A model generated the notes under the pieces. It was not told the DNA's origin. It worked only from the letters and a program-made list of their open reading frames with translations, and searched no databases. From the NCBI GenBank assembly GCA_963677475.2, contig CAXXQD010000021.1, positions 124,001 through 188,000 on the forward strand: 64,000 nt of DNA, read 5' to 3'. Positions 1-7,374 of this stretch are shown piece by piece. A program made the position numbers and the translations under genes. The stretch's first letter is position 1, and every line of letters begins with the position of its first letter. The stretch is from JABMQB01 sp963677475 (lineage in GTDB: Bacteria; Bacteroidota; Bacteroidia; Bacteroidales; Prolixibacteraceae).

Positions 1-249
1 ATTGACCTTTGAACCAACTTCCCAGGTACCAAGGTTTGTTTTCGATAAGGTTTCTTTTATGGCGGTAACCACGTAAGTTTCATTTTCCTTATCAACTTTA
101 ACTACAGTTAAGCAAACACCGTTATGGGCGAGGCTCTGATCAACTTTTAATTCATTAACAAATGAGCAGGTTAGTGTAAAGTGATAATTCTCCTGCTCCT
201 TTTCTATGGAAACCACAGTTCCATATTCTTCTATAATTCCTGAAAACAT
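1..249 (-). CDS. ribE: riboflavin synthase alpha chain, 3' part cut off by window edge
   Basis: Reading leftwards from the ATG at 247-249, the frame stays open to the window edge (83 codons seen). It begins MFSGIIEEYGTVVSIE and contains DQSLAHNGVCLTV, the hallmark start and first-barrel signature of riboflavin synthase, which dismutates two 6,7-dimethyl-8-ribityllumazines to riboflavin and a pyrimidinedione. Only about 40% of the usual ~200 residues is visible, so the second lumazine-binding repeat cannot be checked. It starts 47 bp beyond the end of cysS and reads the same way, so the two could be cotranscribed. Confidence 0.9.
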   Translation of the reverse strand, partial: MFSGIIEEYGTVVSIEKEQENYHFTLTCSFVNELKVDQSLAHNGVCLTVVKVDKENETYVVTAIKETLSKTNLGTWEVGSKVN

Positions 250-296
250 AGTCCTAAATTTTCTATTGATTGTTTTATTTGGCTATTCTATTGGCC

Positions 297-1769
297 TTAT
301 TTTAATTTCCACTCAAAGCCATCTTTGGTATCTTTAATTTCAAAACCAAGGCTGGTGAGTTCATTTCTGATTTTATCGGCAGTAGCCCAATCCTTATTTG
401 CTTTTGCATCAATTCTTAGGTTCAAAAGCAGGTCAACCACATCGTTAAAAACTTCTTGCCCTGAAGAAGCATCACCAATGCTTTTCTGAAATCCTAACAC
501 ATCGTACAAAAAAGTATGAAGGAAAGATTTTAGATCCGTGTAATCTTCGTTTGATATGGTTTCCGTTTTATCGTGGATTGAATTAATCATTTTTACAGCA
601 TCAAACAAATGCGCCAGGGCAATCGGACTGTTCAGGTCATCGTTCATTGCTGCCAATACCTTGCCCTGAAGTGCTTGAATATCGACTGAAGAACTTTGGC
701 TCAAGGGAAGTTTCTCCAGTGTTTCCATGGCCTTCATTAAACGGGCATAGCCTTTTTCAGCTGCTTGCAGTGCTGCGTTCGAAAAATCCAGCGTACTACG
801 GTAATGCGCCTGCAGCATGAAAAAACGAATGGTCATTGGCGAATATGCTTTTTCGAGGAGCGAATGGTCTCCTTTAAAAAACTGATCCAATGAAATTGCA
901 TTACCCAATGATTTTCCCATTTTCTGTCCATCCAAGGTAATCATATTGTTATGCATCCAATACTGAACAGAAGGTTTGCCATTGGCAACTTTTGATTGTG
1001 CCATTTCGGCTTCGTGGTGCGGAAATGTAAGGTCCATCCCTCCACCATGAATATCAAACTGTTTCCCAAGGTATTTTGTGCTCATTGCCGAACATTCGAG
1101 GTGCCACCCCGGAAAACCATCACTCCATGGTGACGACCAGCGCATAATATGCTCAGGTTGTGCTTTTTTCCAAATTGCAAAATCAAGTGGAGACCTCTTT
1201 TCATCCTGACCATCCAACTCCCGGGTGTTCGAAATTAAATCTTCAATTTTTCTTCCAGACAACTGCCCATATTCATTATTTTCAGCAAATTTCTGTACGT
1301 TAAAATAAATGGAACCATTGCTTTCGTATGCATATCCTGCATCTAAAATTTTCTGTACGGTTTCAATTTGTTCGATGATATGCCCTGAAGCCCTCGGCTC
1401 AATACTTGGAGGTTGAACATTAAGCAAATCCATGTTTTTATGGTAATCGTGTGTATACATTTGCACCACCTCCATGGGTTCAAGCATTTCGAGTTTTGCT
1501 TTTTTTGCCACCTTATCTTCCCCCTCATCGGCATCGGCAACCAAATGTCCTACATCGGTAATATTCCTGACATAGCGTACTTTATACTTCAAATATTTCA
1601 AATATCTGAAAAGAAGGTCGAAAGAAATTGCCGGGCGCGCATGCCCCAAATGGGCATTGCCATAAACCGTTGGGCCGCAAACATACATTCCAACATAACC
1701 AGGAATTAATGGTTTAAAGACCTCTTTTTTGCGTGTTAAAGTATTGTATATTACAAATTGATTTTCCAT
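297..1769 (-). CDS. cysS: cysteinyl-tRNA synthetase
   Basis: This is a class I aminoacyl-tRNA synthetase of 490 residues that charges tRNA-Cys in the cytoplasm. The HIGH-type motif is HLGH (residues 40-43), preceded by the zinc ligand Cys31 in CGPTVYG. WHLECSAMS and GGGMDLTFPHHEAE supply further zinc and substrate residues. The KMSKS loop reads KMGKS (283-287). Length and motif order are normal for the family, and the ATG at 1767-1769 leaves the usual short N-terminus. It lies between lspA and ribE on the same strand with gaps of about 50-100 bp. Confidence 0.97.
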   Translation of the reverse strand: MENQFVIYNTLTRKKEVFKPLIPGYVGMYVCGPTVYGNAHLGHARPAISFDLLFRYLKYLKYKVRYVRNITDVGHLVADADEGEDKVAKKAKLEMLEPMEVVQMYTHDYHKNMDLLNVQPPSIEPRASGHIIEQIETVQKILDAGYAYESNGSIYFNVQKFAENNEYGQLSGRKIEDLISNTRELDGQDEKRSPLDFAIWKKAQPEHIMRWSSPWSDGFPGWHLECSAMSTKYLGKQFDIHGGGMDLTFPHHEAEMAQSKVANGKPSVQYWMHNNMITLDGQKMGKSLGNAISLDQFFKGDHSLLEKAYSPMTIRFFMLQAHYRSTLDFSNAALQAAEKGYARLMKAMETLEKLPLSQSSSVDIQALQGKVLAAMNDDLNSPIALAHLFDAVKMINSIHDKTETISNEDYTDLKSFLHTFLYDVLGFQKSIGDASSGQEVFNDVVDLLLNLRIDAKANKDWATADKIRNELTSLGFEIKDTKDGFEWKLK

Positions 1770-1867
1770 TTGCTAAAGGAAGTTTCATTTCGGAACAAAG
1801 GTAAAATTATTTAGAATAATAGCTTGAATTCATCCCGGGCATGTTCTCAAAAACAAGCCTAACTTAA

Positions 1868-2578
1868 CTATTCTTCTTTATTGCTTTGTGTTTCAGGAGC
1901 CGCTTCAGAATAATCTTCTTTTTCTACATCCAAGCCATCTTCTCCTTTTTTCTCTTTAATAGCTATTGAATTAAAGAGTTTTCGATAAAATATTAGAATT
2001 GAAAAAATACCAATGGTTATGGAAGAATCGGCAATGTTAAATACTGGTCGGAAGAAGATAAATTCTTCACCTTTCCAAAATGGGAACCACTCTGGAAAAT
2101 GCCCTGAAACCAATGGGAAATAAAGCATATCAACAACTTTCCCGTGCAAAAAGGAAGCATAACCACCTCCTTCGGGCATAAATGATGCTACCTGCCCGTA
2201 ACTATGGTTAAAAATCATTCCATAAAAAACACTATCAATGATGTTCCCAAGTGCACCTGCAAAAATCAATGCGATACAGAATAAAAATCCCATTGGCAAA
2301 TTTTGTTTCGACAGCTTTACCAAATACCAGCCAATAGCAATAACCGCAAGGATTCGGAAAACTGTTAAAAAGATCTTACCATATTCGCCCATAAATGACA
2401 ATTCGGCACCAAATGCCATTCCGTTGTTTTCAACAAACAAGATAACAAACCAATTGCCCAATACTTTGATTTCTTCGCCAAGCGTCATATTTGTTTTAAT
2501 CCAAACCTTAACTACCTGATCGACAATAAGGATCAGGATTATTACAAGTATTGATTTTGTAAGTTTTGATAATTTCAC
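1868..2578 (-). CDS. lspA: lipoprotein signal peptidase (signal peptidase II)
   Basis: An inner-membrane aspartyl protease that cleaves the signal peptide of prolipoproteins after lipid attachment. The two catalytic aspartates fit D115 in GNIIDSVFYG and D184 in FNIADSSITIG, and NNGMAFG (51-57) is the conserved segment after the first periplasmic loop. Four hydrophobic helices are visible. At 236 residues it is longer than E. coli LspA (~164): a longer loop lies between the two Asp motifs and there is an acidic cytoplasmic tail, both common in Bacteroidota. The best start is GTG at 2576-2578, because the nearby ATG at 2581-2583 runs into a stop after two codons. Window lipoproteins such as GalM, GH95 and DUF2202 are plausible substrates. 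Confidence 0.95.
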   Translation of the reverse strand: MKLSKLTKSILVIILILIVDQVVKVWIKTNMTLGEEIKVLGNWFVILFVENNGMAFGAELSFMGEYGKIFLTVFRILAVIAIGWYLVKLSKQNLPMGFLFCIALIFAGALGNIIDSVFYGMIFNHSYGQVASFMPEGGGYASFLHGKVVDMLYFPLVSGHFPEWFPFWKGEEFIFFRPVFNIADSSITIGIFSILIFYRKLFNSIAIKEKKGEDGLDVEKEDYSEAAPETQSNKEE

Positions 2579-2608
2579 GTCATGAAATTTTTATATGTTG
2601 TGATTTCC

Positions 2609-2646
2609 TAAAAAAAAAAGAAACCCTCCTTTTAAGAAAAGAGAGA
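2609..2646 (-). terminator. probable intrinsic terminator after the dksA-like gene
   Basis: On the minus strand an imperfect hairpin (CTCTCTTTT pairing with AAAAGGAGG) is followed by TTTCTTTTTTTTTT. It sits 50 bp beyond the stop of the DksA-like gene and just before lspA. The stem has wobble pairs and one mismatch. Confidence 0.5.
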
Positions 2647-2696
2647 TTCATTTATTTAAAAAATAATAAGTCATTGTTATTCCTTCACCAGAAGCT

Positions 2697-3074
2697 TTAT
2701 CCCTGACTGTTCTTTGCCTGGATACTTAAGGTCGCATGAGGCACAGCTCTCAGCCTTTCTTTTGAGATTAGATTGCCTGTTTCGCGACAAATTCCATAGG
2801 TTTTATTTTCGATACGTACCAAGGCTGCCTGAAGATGTTGGATAAACTTTAATTGCCTTTGGGCTAATTTTCCTGCTTCTTCTTTTGAAAGTGTAGCAGC
2901 ACCTTCTTCCAGAACTTTGAACGTAGGAGAAGTATCTTGTGTGTCGTTACCATCAGATTGATTTATGGAGCTACGATACATATCATAATCTTGTTTTGCC
3001 TTCTCGTATTTTTCAAGAATTATTTTTTTAAATTCTTGCAATTCTTCATCTGAATATCTATTTTTTCCTTTCAT
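2697..3074 (-). CDS. TraR/DksA family protein with degenerate zinc finger
   Basis: A small coiled-coil protein (125 residues) of the type that enters the RNA polymerase secondary channel and alters promoter response to ppGpp. The N-terminal half is charged and helical, with an acidic turn near SDGNDTQD where DksA has its coiled-coil tip. The C-terminus TYGICRETGNLI..RLRAVPHATL aligns with the DksA zinc-finger region, but only Cys96 remains of the four expected cysteines, so metal binding is unlikely. As I recall, Bacteroidota homologues often look like this. It lies between ileS and lspA on the same strand, and a hairpin follows it. Confidence 0.85.
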   Translation of the reverse strand: MKGKNRYSDEELQEFKKIILEKYEKAKQDYDMYRSSINQSDGNDTQDTSPTFKVLEEGAATLSKEEAGKLAQRQLKFIQHLQAALVRIENKTYGICRETGNLISKERLRAVPHATLSIQAKNSQG

Positions 3075-3177
3075 AGCCCTAAGGTTTAAGGTTTACAAAT
3101 TATAAGACCCAAATCGAGTTTCTAAAATTATCATTTTTTTTTAATTCCCAATAGGTCGTAAAACATCCTTATGCCAA

Positions 3178-6100
3178 TTATTGCATGTATTTTTCAACGA
3201 AAACTTCGGCTTCGGTAGTATCGTTTATTTCAATTGTTTTAACACCCTCATTTTTAATTGAATCAACTAAGTTCAGTTTTGTCGCCAAAGTTTGGGTGCA
3301 AATGTACTCTTTAAAGTTCTCAACTGCATCGTTAATTGAATCCTGCCTAACGATGCTCAACAAAATCCGGTCGGTCACTTCAAAACCGTTCTCTTTCCGA
3401 ATATTCTGGATTTTATTTATAAACTCCCTGGCAATCCCTTCCTGCTTTAATTCTTCTGAAATGTGGATGTCAAGGGCAACAGTCATGTTCCCATCATTAG
3501 CAACCAGCCATCCAGGTATATCTTCTGTAATGATTTCCACATCTTCAATGCTAATTGCTGCATTTTCCCCGTCAACTTCCACATCAAACTTCCCTTCTTT
3601 TTCAAAGGTTACGATATCTTCTTGTGACAAAGCATTAATTGCTCCTGCAATTTGTTTCATTAATTTCCCGTATTTAGGACCCAGAGCCTTAAAATTGGGT
3701 TTAATTTTCTTTTTTATCACATTCGAAGTGTCCGATATGTATTCAACTTCTTTCACGTTTACTTCGGAAAGAATAATCTCTTGAACGGCTTCAAATTGCT
3801 CTTTAAAATGATCGTTTAGGATCGGAACCATAATTTTTTGTAAAGGCTGGCGAACTTTAATTTTCTCTTTTCTTCGCAATGCCAATATCATGGAAGATGC
3901 CTTTTGAGCAATAGCCATACGTTCCTCCAAATCTTTGTTTATTAAAGATTCATCAAAATCGGGGAATAACCCCAAATGCACACTTTGATCGGTTTCTTTA
4001 CCTGTTACTTTATTCAGGTCAGAAAACAATTGTTCGGCAAAAAACGGGGCAATTGGCGCCATTAGTTTTGCAATTGTTGATAAGCAAGTGTACAAGGTTT
4101 GATAGGCAGAAATTTTATCGGTCGAATAATCGCCACCCCAGTATCTTTTTCTGCTTAAGCGTACAAACCAATTGCTCAGATTTTCAATTACAAATTCAGA
4201 GATTGCCCTTCCTGCGCGTGTTGGTTCGTAACTTTCGTAACTATCACCTACTTCTTTTACCAATGAATTCAACAGTGAAATAATCCATTTATCGATCTCC
4301 GGACGTTGTTCCATCGGGACATCTTCTTCTGCAAATTTGAATTTATCAACATTTGCATAGAGCGCAAAGAAATTATAGGTATTATAGAGCGTTCCAAAGA
4401 ATTTCCTTTTTGCTTCTTCAACACCTGCAATATCAAACTTAAGGTTGTCCCAAGGTTGGGCATTGGTTATCATGTACCAGCGCAACGGATCGGAACCATA
4501 AATTTCAATAGTCTCGAAAGGATCAACGGCATTTCCAAGTCTTTTCGACATTTTATTGCCAGCTTTGTCAAGAACAAGTCCATTGGAGATAATATTTTTA
4601 AATGCAACCGATTCGTCAATCATGGTAGCAATGGCATGCAGTGTAAAAAACCAACCACGGGTTTGATCAACTCCCTCCGCAATAAAATCTGCAGGGAAGA
4701 GAGAAGCCCCACCCCAACCCTCCCCTAAGGGGAGGGAGTAAAGAGTCTGTTTAATTTTTTCTAAAACAGCATCTATATCGTTAAGAACTTCTTCATTTGT
4801 AAATCTTATCACTTTAAAACCAAGTTCTGACAACATTTCAGTTCTTTGTTCATCCGAAATTTGAACATCGGGCAAAGTATGGTAACCTCCATCAACTTCA
4901 ATAATCAGATGTTTTTCAAGACATACAAAATCAGTTATAAACTGATCAATAATATGCTGCCTCCTAAACTTATATCCCGCAAGCTGTCGACTTTTAAGGT
5001 TCTTCCACAAAAATGTTTCTGCTTCTGTAGGATTCTCTTTTTGCTTTTTTGCAAGGTCTTTTAGTAATCCATAATTTGAGTCTCTAGCAGTTTTCCATTT
5101 GGGAGTTTTTTCTCCTCCCCCCTTGGGGGAGGTTGGGAGGGGGCTGAAAGGATAATGATGCTGTGCAAATGGCATTGCCCCTGAATCAAACCAAACGTCA
5201 ATTAAGTCAGGTTCGCGAAACATTTTTTCACCGGATTTTGACACCAACACAACCTCATCGACAAAGGGTTTATGAAGATCAATTTTGGCATAATTTTCTT
5301 TTGAATTATCACCAACCACAAATCCTTGGTAAGGATTTTTATTCATAAATCCTTGCTCAATTGATTTTTCAATTTCCGCCATTAATTCTTCGGCAGATCC
5401 AATACATTTTATTTCTTCACCATCTTCGGTTGCCCAAATTGGCAGCGGAGTTCCCCAAAACCTTGAACGGCTTAAGTTCCAATCCACCAAATTCTCAAGC
5501 CAATTGCCAAACCTCCCGGAACCTGTTGCTTGTGGTTTCCAATTAATGGTTTTGTTAAGTTCAATAAGTTTATCCTTATAAGCTGTGGTTTTTATAAACC
5601 ATGAATCAAGTGGATAATAAAGGATGGGTTTATCGGTACGCCAGCAGTGAGGATAGCTATGTTCGTGCTTTTCAATCTTGAAAGCTTTATTATCCTTCTT
5701 TAGCATCACCGAAATATCAATATCAATGGTCGAATCGTTTTCGTTCAATGACTCATCGTATTCATTTTTCACAAACCTGCCCTCAAACCCGGCATAATTA
5801 TCGGCATTCACATATTCTTTGGCAAAATCAGGGCTCATGTTCTCCAGTTTAAAGAACCTTCCTTTTTTATCGACCAAAGGCTGAATTTTACCCTCCAAAT
5901 CTTCCACAATAAGTGGGACAATATCATTTTGTTTTGCAACCCTGTCATCATCGGCACCAAAAGTTGGAGCAATGTGTACGATCCCGGTTCCATCTTCAGT
6001 AGTAACAAAATCGCCGGTAATTACTTCAAAAGCGTTTCCTTTAGGTTGTACCCATTCTATTAATTGCTCGTAGTTAATGCCTTTTAAATCTTTCCCATTG

Positions 6101-7038
6101 TATTCATCCAACACTTTAAACGGGATCTTTTTATCGCCTTCCTGATATTCTTCCAAACTTAATTCAGCATTTTTGGGGCTGAATAATGAATTCATCAGGT
6201 CTTTGGCCATTATCAGGGTCACTGGCGCATATGTATATGGATTAAATGTCCGGACCTTAACATAGGTAATCGATGGCCCTACACAAAGTGCAGTGTTTGA
6301 AGGCAAAGTCCAGGGGGTGGTTGTCCATGCAAGAAAATACACATCGGTATCGGCACCTTCGAACAAAAATTCCGATTTTTTATTGCGAACAGCTTTAAAC
6401 TGTGCAATGGCAGTGGTATCTTTTACATCGCGGTAACAACCAGGCTGGTTTAATTCATGCGAACTCAATCCGGTTCCGGCTGCAGGCGAATATGGTTGAA
6501 TGGTGTAGCCCTTGTACAACATCCCTTTTTCGAAAATTTGTTTTAACAACCACCATAAAGTTTCAATATACCTGCTATCGAAAGTAATATACGGATCGTC
6601 CATATTTACCCAATAGCCCATTTTTCTGGTCAGTTCTTCCCATTCACGGGTATATTTCATCACTTCAGTCCTACAGGCTTTGTTGTAATCCTCAACTGTG
6701 ATGCTTTTGCCAATATCTTCTTTGGTAATATTAAGTAATTTCTCAACACTAAGCTCCACAGGCAATCCGTGTGTATCCCATCCTGCTTTTCGGTGCACAC
6801 GGTAACCTTTCATGGTTTTATACCTGCAAAAAATATCTTTGATAGCCCGTGCCATTACGTGATGAATTCCGGGCATACCATTTGCAGATGGTGGACCTTC
6901 ATAAAAAACAAAAGTTTCGTTCCCTTCCCTTGTTTCTATACTTTTATGAAACGTGTCGTCTTTCTCCCACCATTTCTGGATATCCTTGTTAATTTGGGAT
7001 AGATCTAATTGCTTGTATTCTTTGAATTTAGTACTCAT
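3178..7038 (-). CDS. ileS: isoleucyl-tRNA synthetase with in-frame DUF559 insertion
   Basis: This class I synthetase charges tRNA-Ile. The HIGH-type motif is GIHH (residues 57-60) and the KMSKS motif is KMSKR (829-833). LPVELSVEK, WTTTPWTLPSN (editing domain) and VWFDSGAMPFAQHHYPF are all recognisable. The ATG at 7036-7038 is preferred over a TTG one codon upstream. At 1286 residues it is about 150 longer than the usual ~1135: residues about 632-780 are foreign and interrupt the catalytic domain between HHYPF and FPADFIAEGVDQTRGW, which are normally about a dozen residues apart. The insert reads as a complete DUF559 (PD-(D/E)XK-like) domain and keeps the frame. Since ileS is essential and no second copy is visible here, the fusion or a processed form is presumably functional. 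Confidence 0.95.
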   Translation of the reverse strand: MSTKFKEYKQLDLSQINKDIQKWWEKDDTFHKSIETREGNETFVFYEGPPSANGMPGIHHVMARAIKDIFCRYKTMKGYRVHRKAGWDTHGLPVELSVEKLLNITKEDIGKSITVEDYNKACRTEVMKYTREWEELTRKMGYWVNMDDPYITFDSRYIETLWWLLKQIFEKGMLYKGYTIQPYSPAAGTGLSSHELNQPGCYRDVKDTTAIAQFKAVRNKKSEFLFEGADTDVYFLAWTTTPWTLPSNTALCVGPSITYVKVRTFNPYTYAPVTLIMAKDLMNSLFSPKNAELSLEEYQEGDKKIPFKVLDEYNGKDLKGINYEQLIEWVQPKGNAFEVITGDFVTTEDGTGIVHIAPTFGADDDRVAKQNDIVPLIVEDLEGKIQPLVDKKGRFFKLENMSPDFAKEYVNADNYAGFEGRFVKNEYDESLNENDSTIDIDISVMLKKDNKAFKIEKHEHSYPHCWRTDKPILYYPLDSWFIKTTAYKDKLIELNKTINWKPQATGSGRFGNWLENLVDWNLSRSRFWGTPLPIWATEDGEEIKCIGSAEELMAEIEKSIEQGFMNKNPYQGFVVGDNSKENYAKIDLHKPFVDEVVLVSKSGEKMFREPDLIDVWFDSGAMPFAQHHYPFSPLPTSPKGGGEKTPKWKTARDSNYGLLKDLAKKQKENPTEAETFLWKNLKSRQLAGYKFRRQHIIDQFITDFVCLEKHLIIEVDGGYHTLPDVQISDEQRTEMLSELGFKVIRFTNEEVLNDIDAVLEKIKQTLYSLPLGEGWGGASLFPADFIAEGVDQTRGWFFTLHAIATMIDESVAFKNIISNGLVLDKAGNKMSKRLGNAVDPFETIEIYGSDPLRWYMITNAQPWDNLKFDIAGVEEAKRKFFGTLYNTYNFFALYANVDKFKFAEEDVPMEQRPEIDKWIISLLNSLVKEVGDSYESYEPTRAGRAISEFVIENLSNWFVRLSRKRYWGGDYSTDKISAYQTLYTCLSTIAKLMAPIAPFFAEQLFSDLNKVTGKETDQSVHLGLFPDFDESLINKDLEERMAIAQKASSMILALRRKEKIKVRQPLQKIMVPILNDHFKEQFEAVQEIILSEVNVKEVEYISDTSNVIKKKIKPNFKALGPKYGKLMKQIAGAINALSQEDIVTFEKEGKFDVEVDGENAAISIEDVEIITEDIPGWLVANDGNMTVALDIHISEELKQEGIAREFINKIQNIRKENGFEVTDRILLSIVRQDSINDAVENFKEYICTQTLATKLNLVDSIKNEGVKTIEINDTTEAEVFVEKYMQ
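4704..5146 (-). mobile_element. DUF559 nuclease-like cassette with inverted-repeat ends, inserted in ileS
   Basis: The segment encodes a DUF559-type domain: PTEAETFLWKNLKSRQLAGY, then FRRQHIIDQFITDFVC, then LIIEVDGGYH, ending GFKVIRFTNEEVL. D..E-x-D spacing of this kind is seen in the PD-(D/E)XK nuclease fold related to Vsr. The ends, 4705-4738 and 5112-5145, are C/G-rich inverted repeats that match at roughly 26 of 34 positions by eye, and each is itself palindromic around CCCCTAAGGGG or CCCCCTTGGGGG. Both ends are translated (SPLPTSPKGGG and LPLGEGWGGA), so the whole element is one open frame. No clean target duplication is evident. I infer a mobile or formerly mobile element that tolerates in-frame insertion; no separate start site for the DUF559 part is obvious. 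Confidence 0.85.
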
Positions 7039-7076
7039 CAAAAATCTATATTGTATGCTGTTTTTCGAAAAATGTA

Positions 7077-7084
7077 CAAATATA
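7077..7084 (-). promoter_or_regulatory. -7 element of the probable ileS promoter
   Basis: On the minus strand TATATTTG fits the Bacteroidota -7 consensus TAnnTTTG exactly and lies 39 bp before the ileS ATG. No convincing -33 TTTG is present at the proper distance. Confidence 0.45.
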
Positions 7085-7199
7085 GGAATTTTTTATACTC
7101 CCGGGGCTTATCCCAGCAGGAAAGTCGAGAATTGATAAGTACTTGATAATCTTGAAAAAAGTAAAAGGAAGAGACCTTGAAAAAGGATCATCAACCATT

Positions 7200-7225
7200 A
7201 AAAAAAACTCCCACCGAGGCGGGAG
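7200..7225 (-). terminator. intrinsic terminator of the tracrRNA
   Basis: On the minus strand CTCCCGCC-TC-GGTGGGAG forms a G/C-rich stem followed directly by eight T residues (plus-strand A run at 7200-7207). It lies in the divergent gap between ileS and cas9 and has no protein gene to end, which supports an RNA gene here. Confidence 0.92.
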
Positions 7226-7290
7226 TATAGGAATATCTTCCTTCGGCATATAGCCTTATTGTGATAAGATATAAAATTGAATTCCAAATT
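7200..7290 (-). ncRNA. tracrRNA of the type II-C CRISPR system
   Basis: The anti-repeat occupies 7258-7281: read on the plus strand it matches the first 24 bases of the CRISPR repeat at 19 positions. Three of the five differences leave G-U pairs in the RNA duplex, so only two positions are unpaired. Downstream on the minus strand come AATAAGG and a nexus hairpin GGC-TATAT-GCC (7245-7255), strikingly like the AAUAAGGCUAGUCC core of the S. pyogenes tracrRNA. Then come a small GGAA-GATA-TTCC hairpin (7230-7241) and a terminator. It is divergent from cas9. The 5' end near 7290 is a guess, and a longer precursor is possible. Confidence 0.92.
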
Positions 7291-7335
7291 ATTGAACCAA
7301 TGTACAAAAATTTAAAGGATTTCTTAGTAGATTTA

Positions 7336-7347
7336 TGAAAAGATATT
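7336..7347. other. 12-bp match to the distal half of the CRISPR repeat, upstream of cas9
   Basis: TGAAAAGATATT here is identical to the part of the CRISPR repeat next to its 3' end. It lies 27 bp before the cas9 ATG and 54 bp on the cas9 side of the main anti-repeat. On a long tracrRNA precursor it would be in the correct order to pair with the 3' half of the repeat. Confidence 0.45.
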
Positions 7348-7374
7348 TTATTCCAAATTATAACCCACAAAATC

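Noticed and set aside
7041..7200. Small frames on both strands between ileS and the tracrRNA
   Set aside because: No start signals or domain content; the region is explained by the ileS leader and the tracrRNA terminator.
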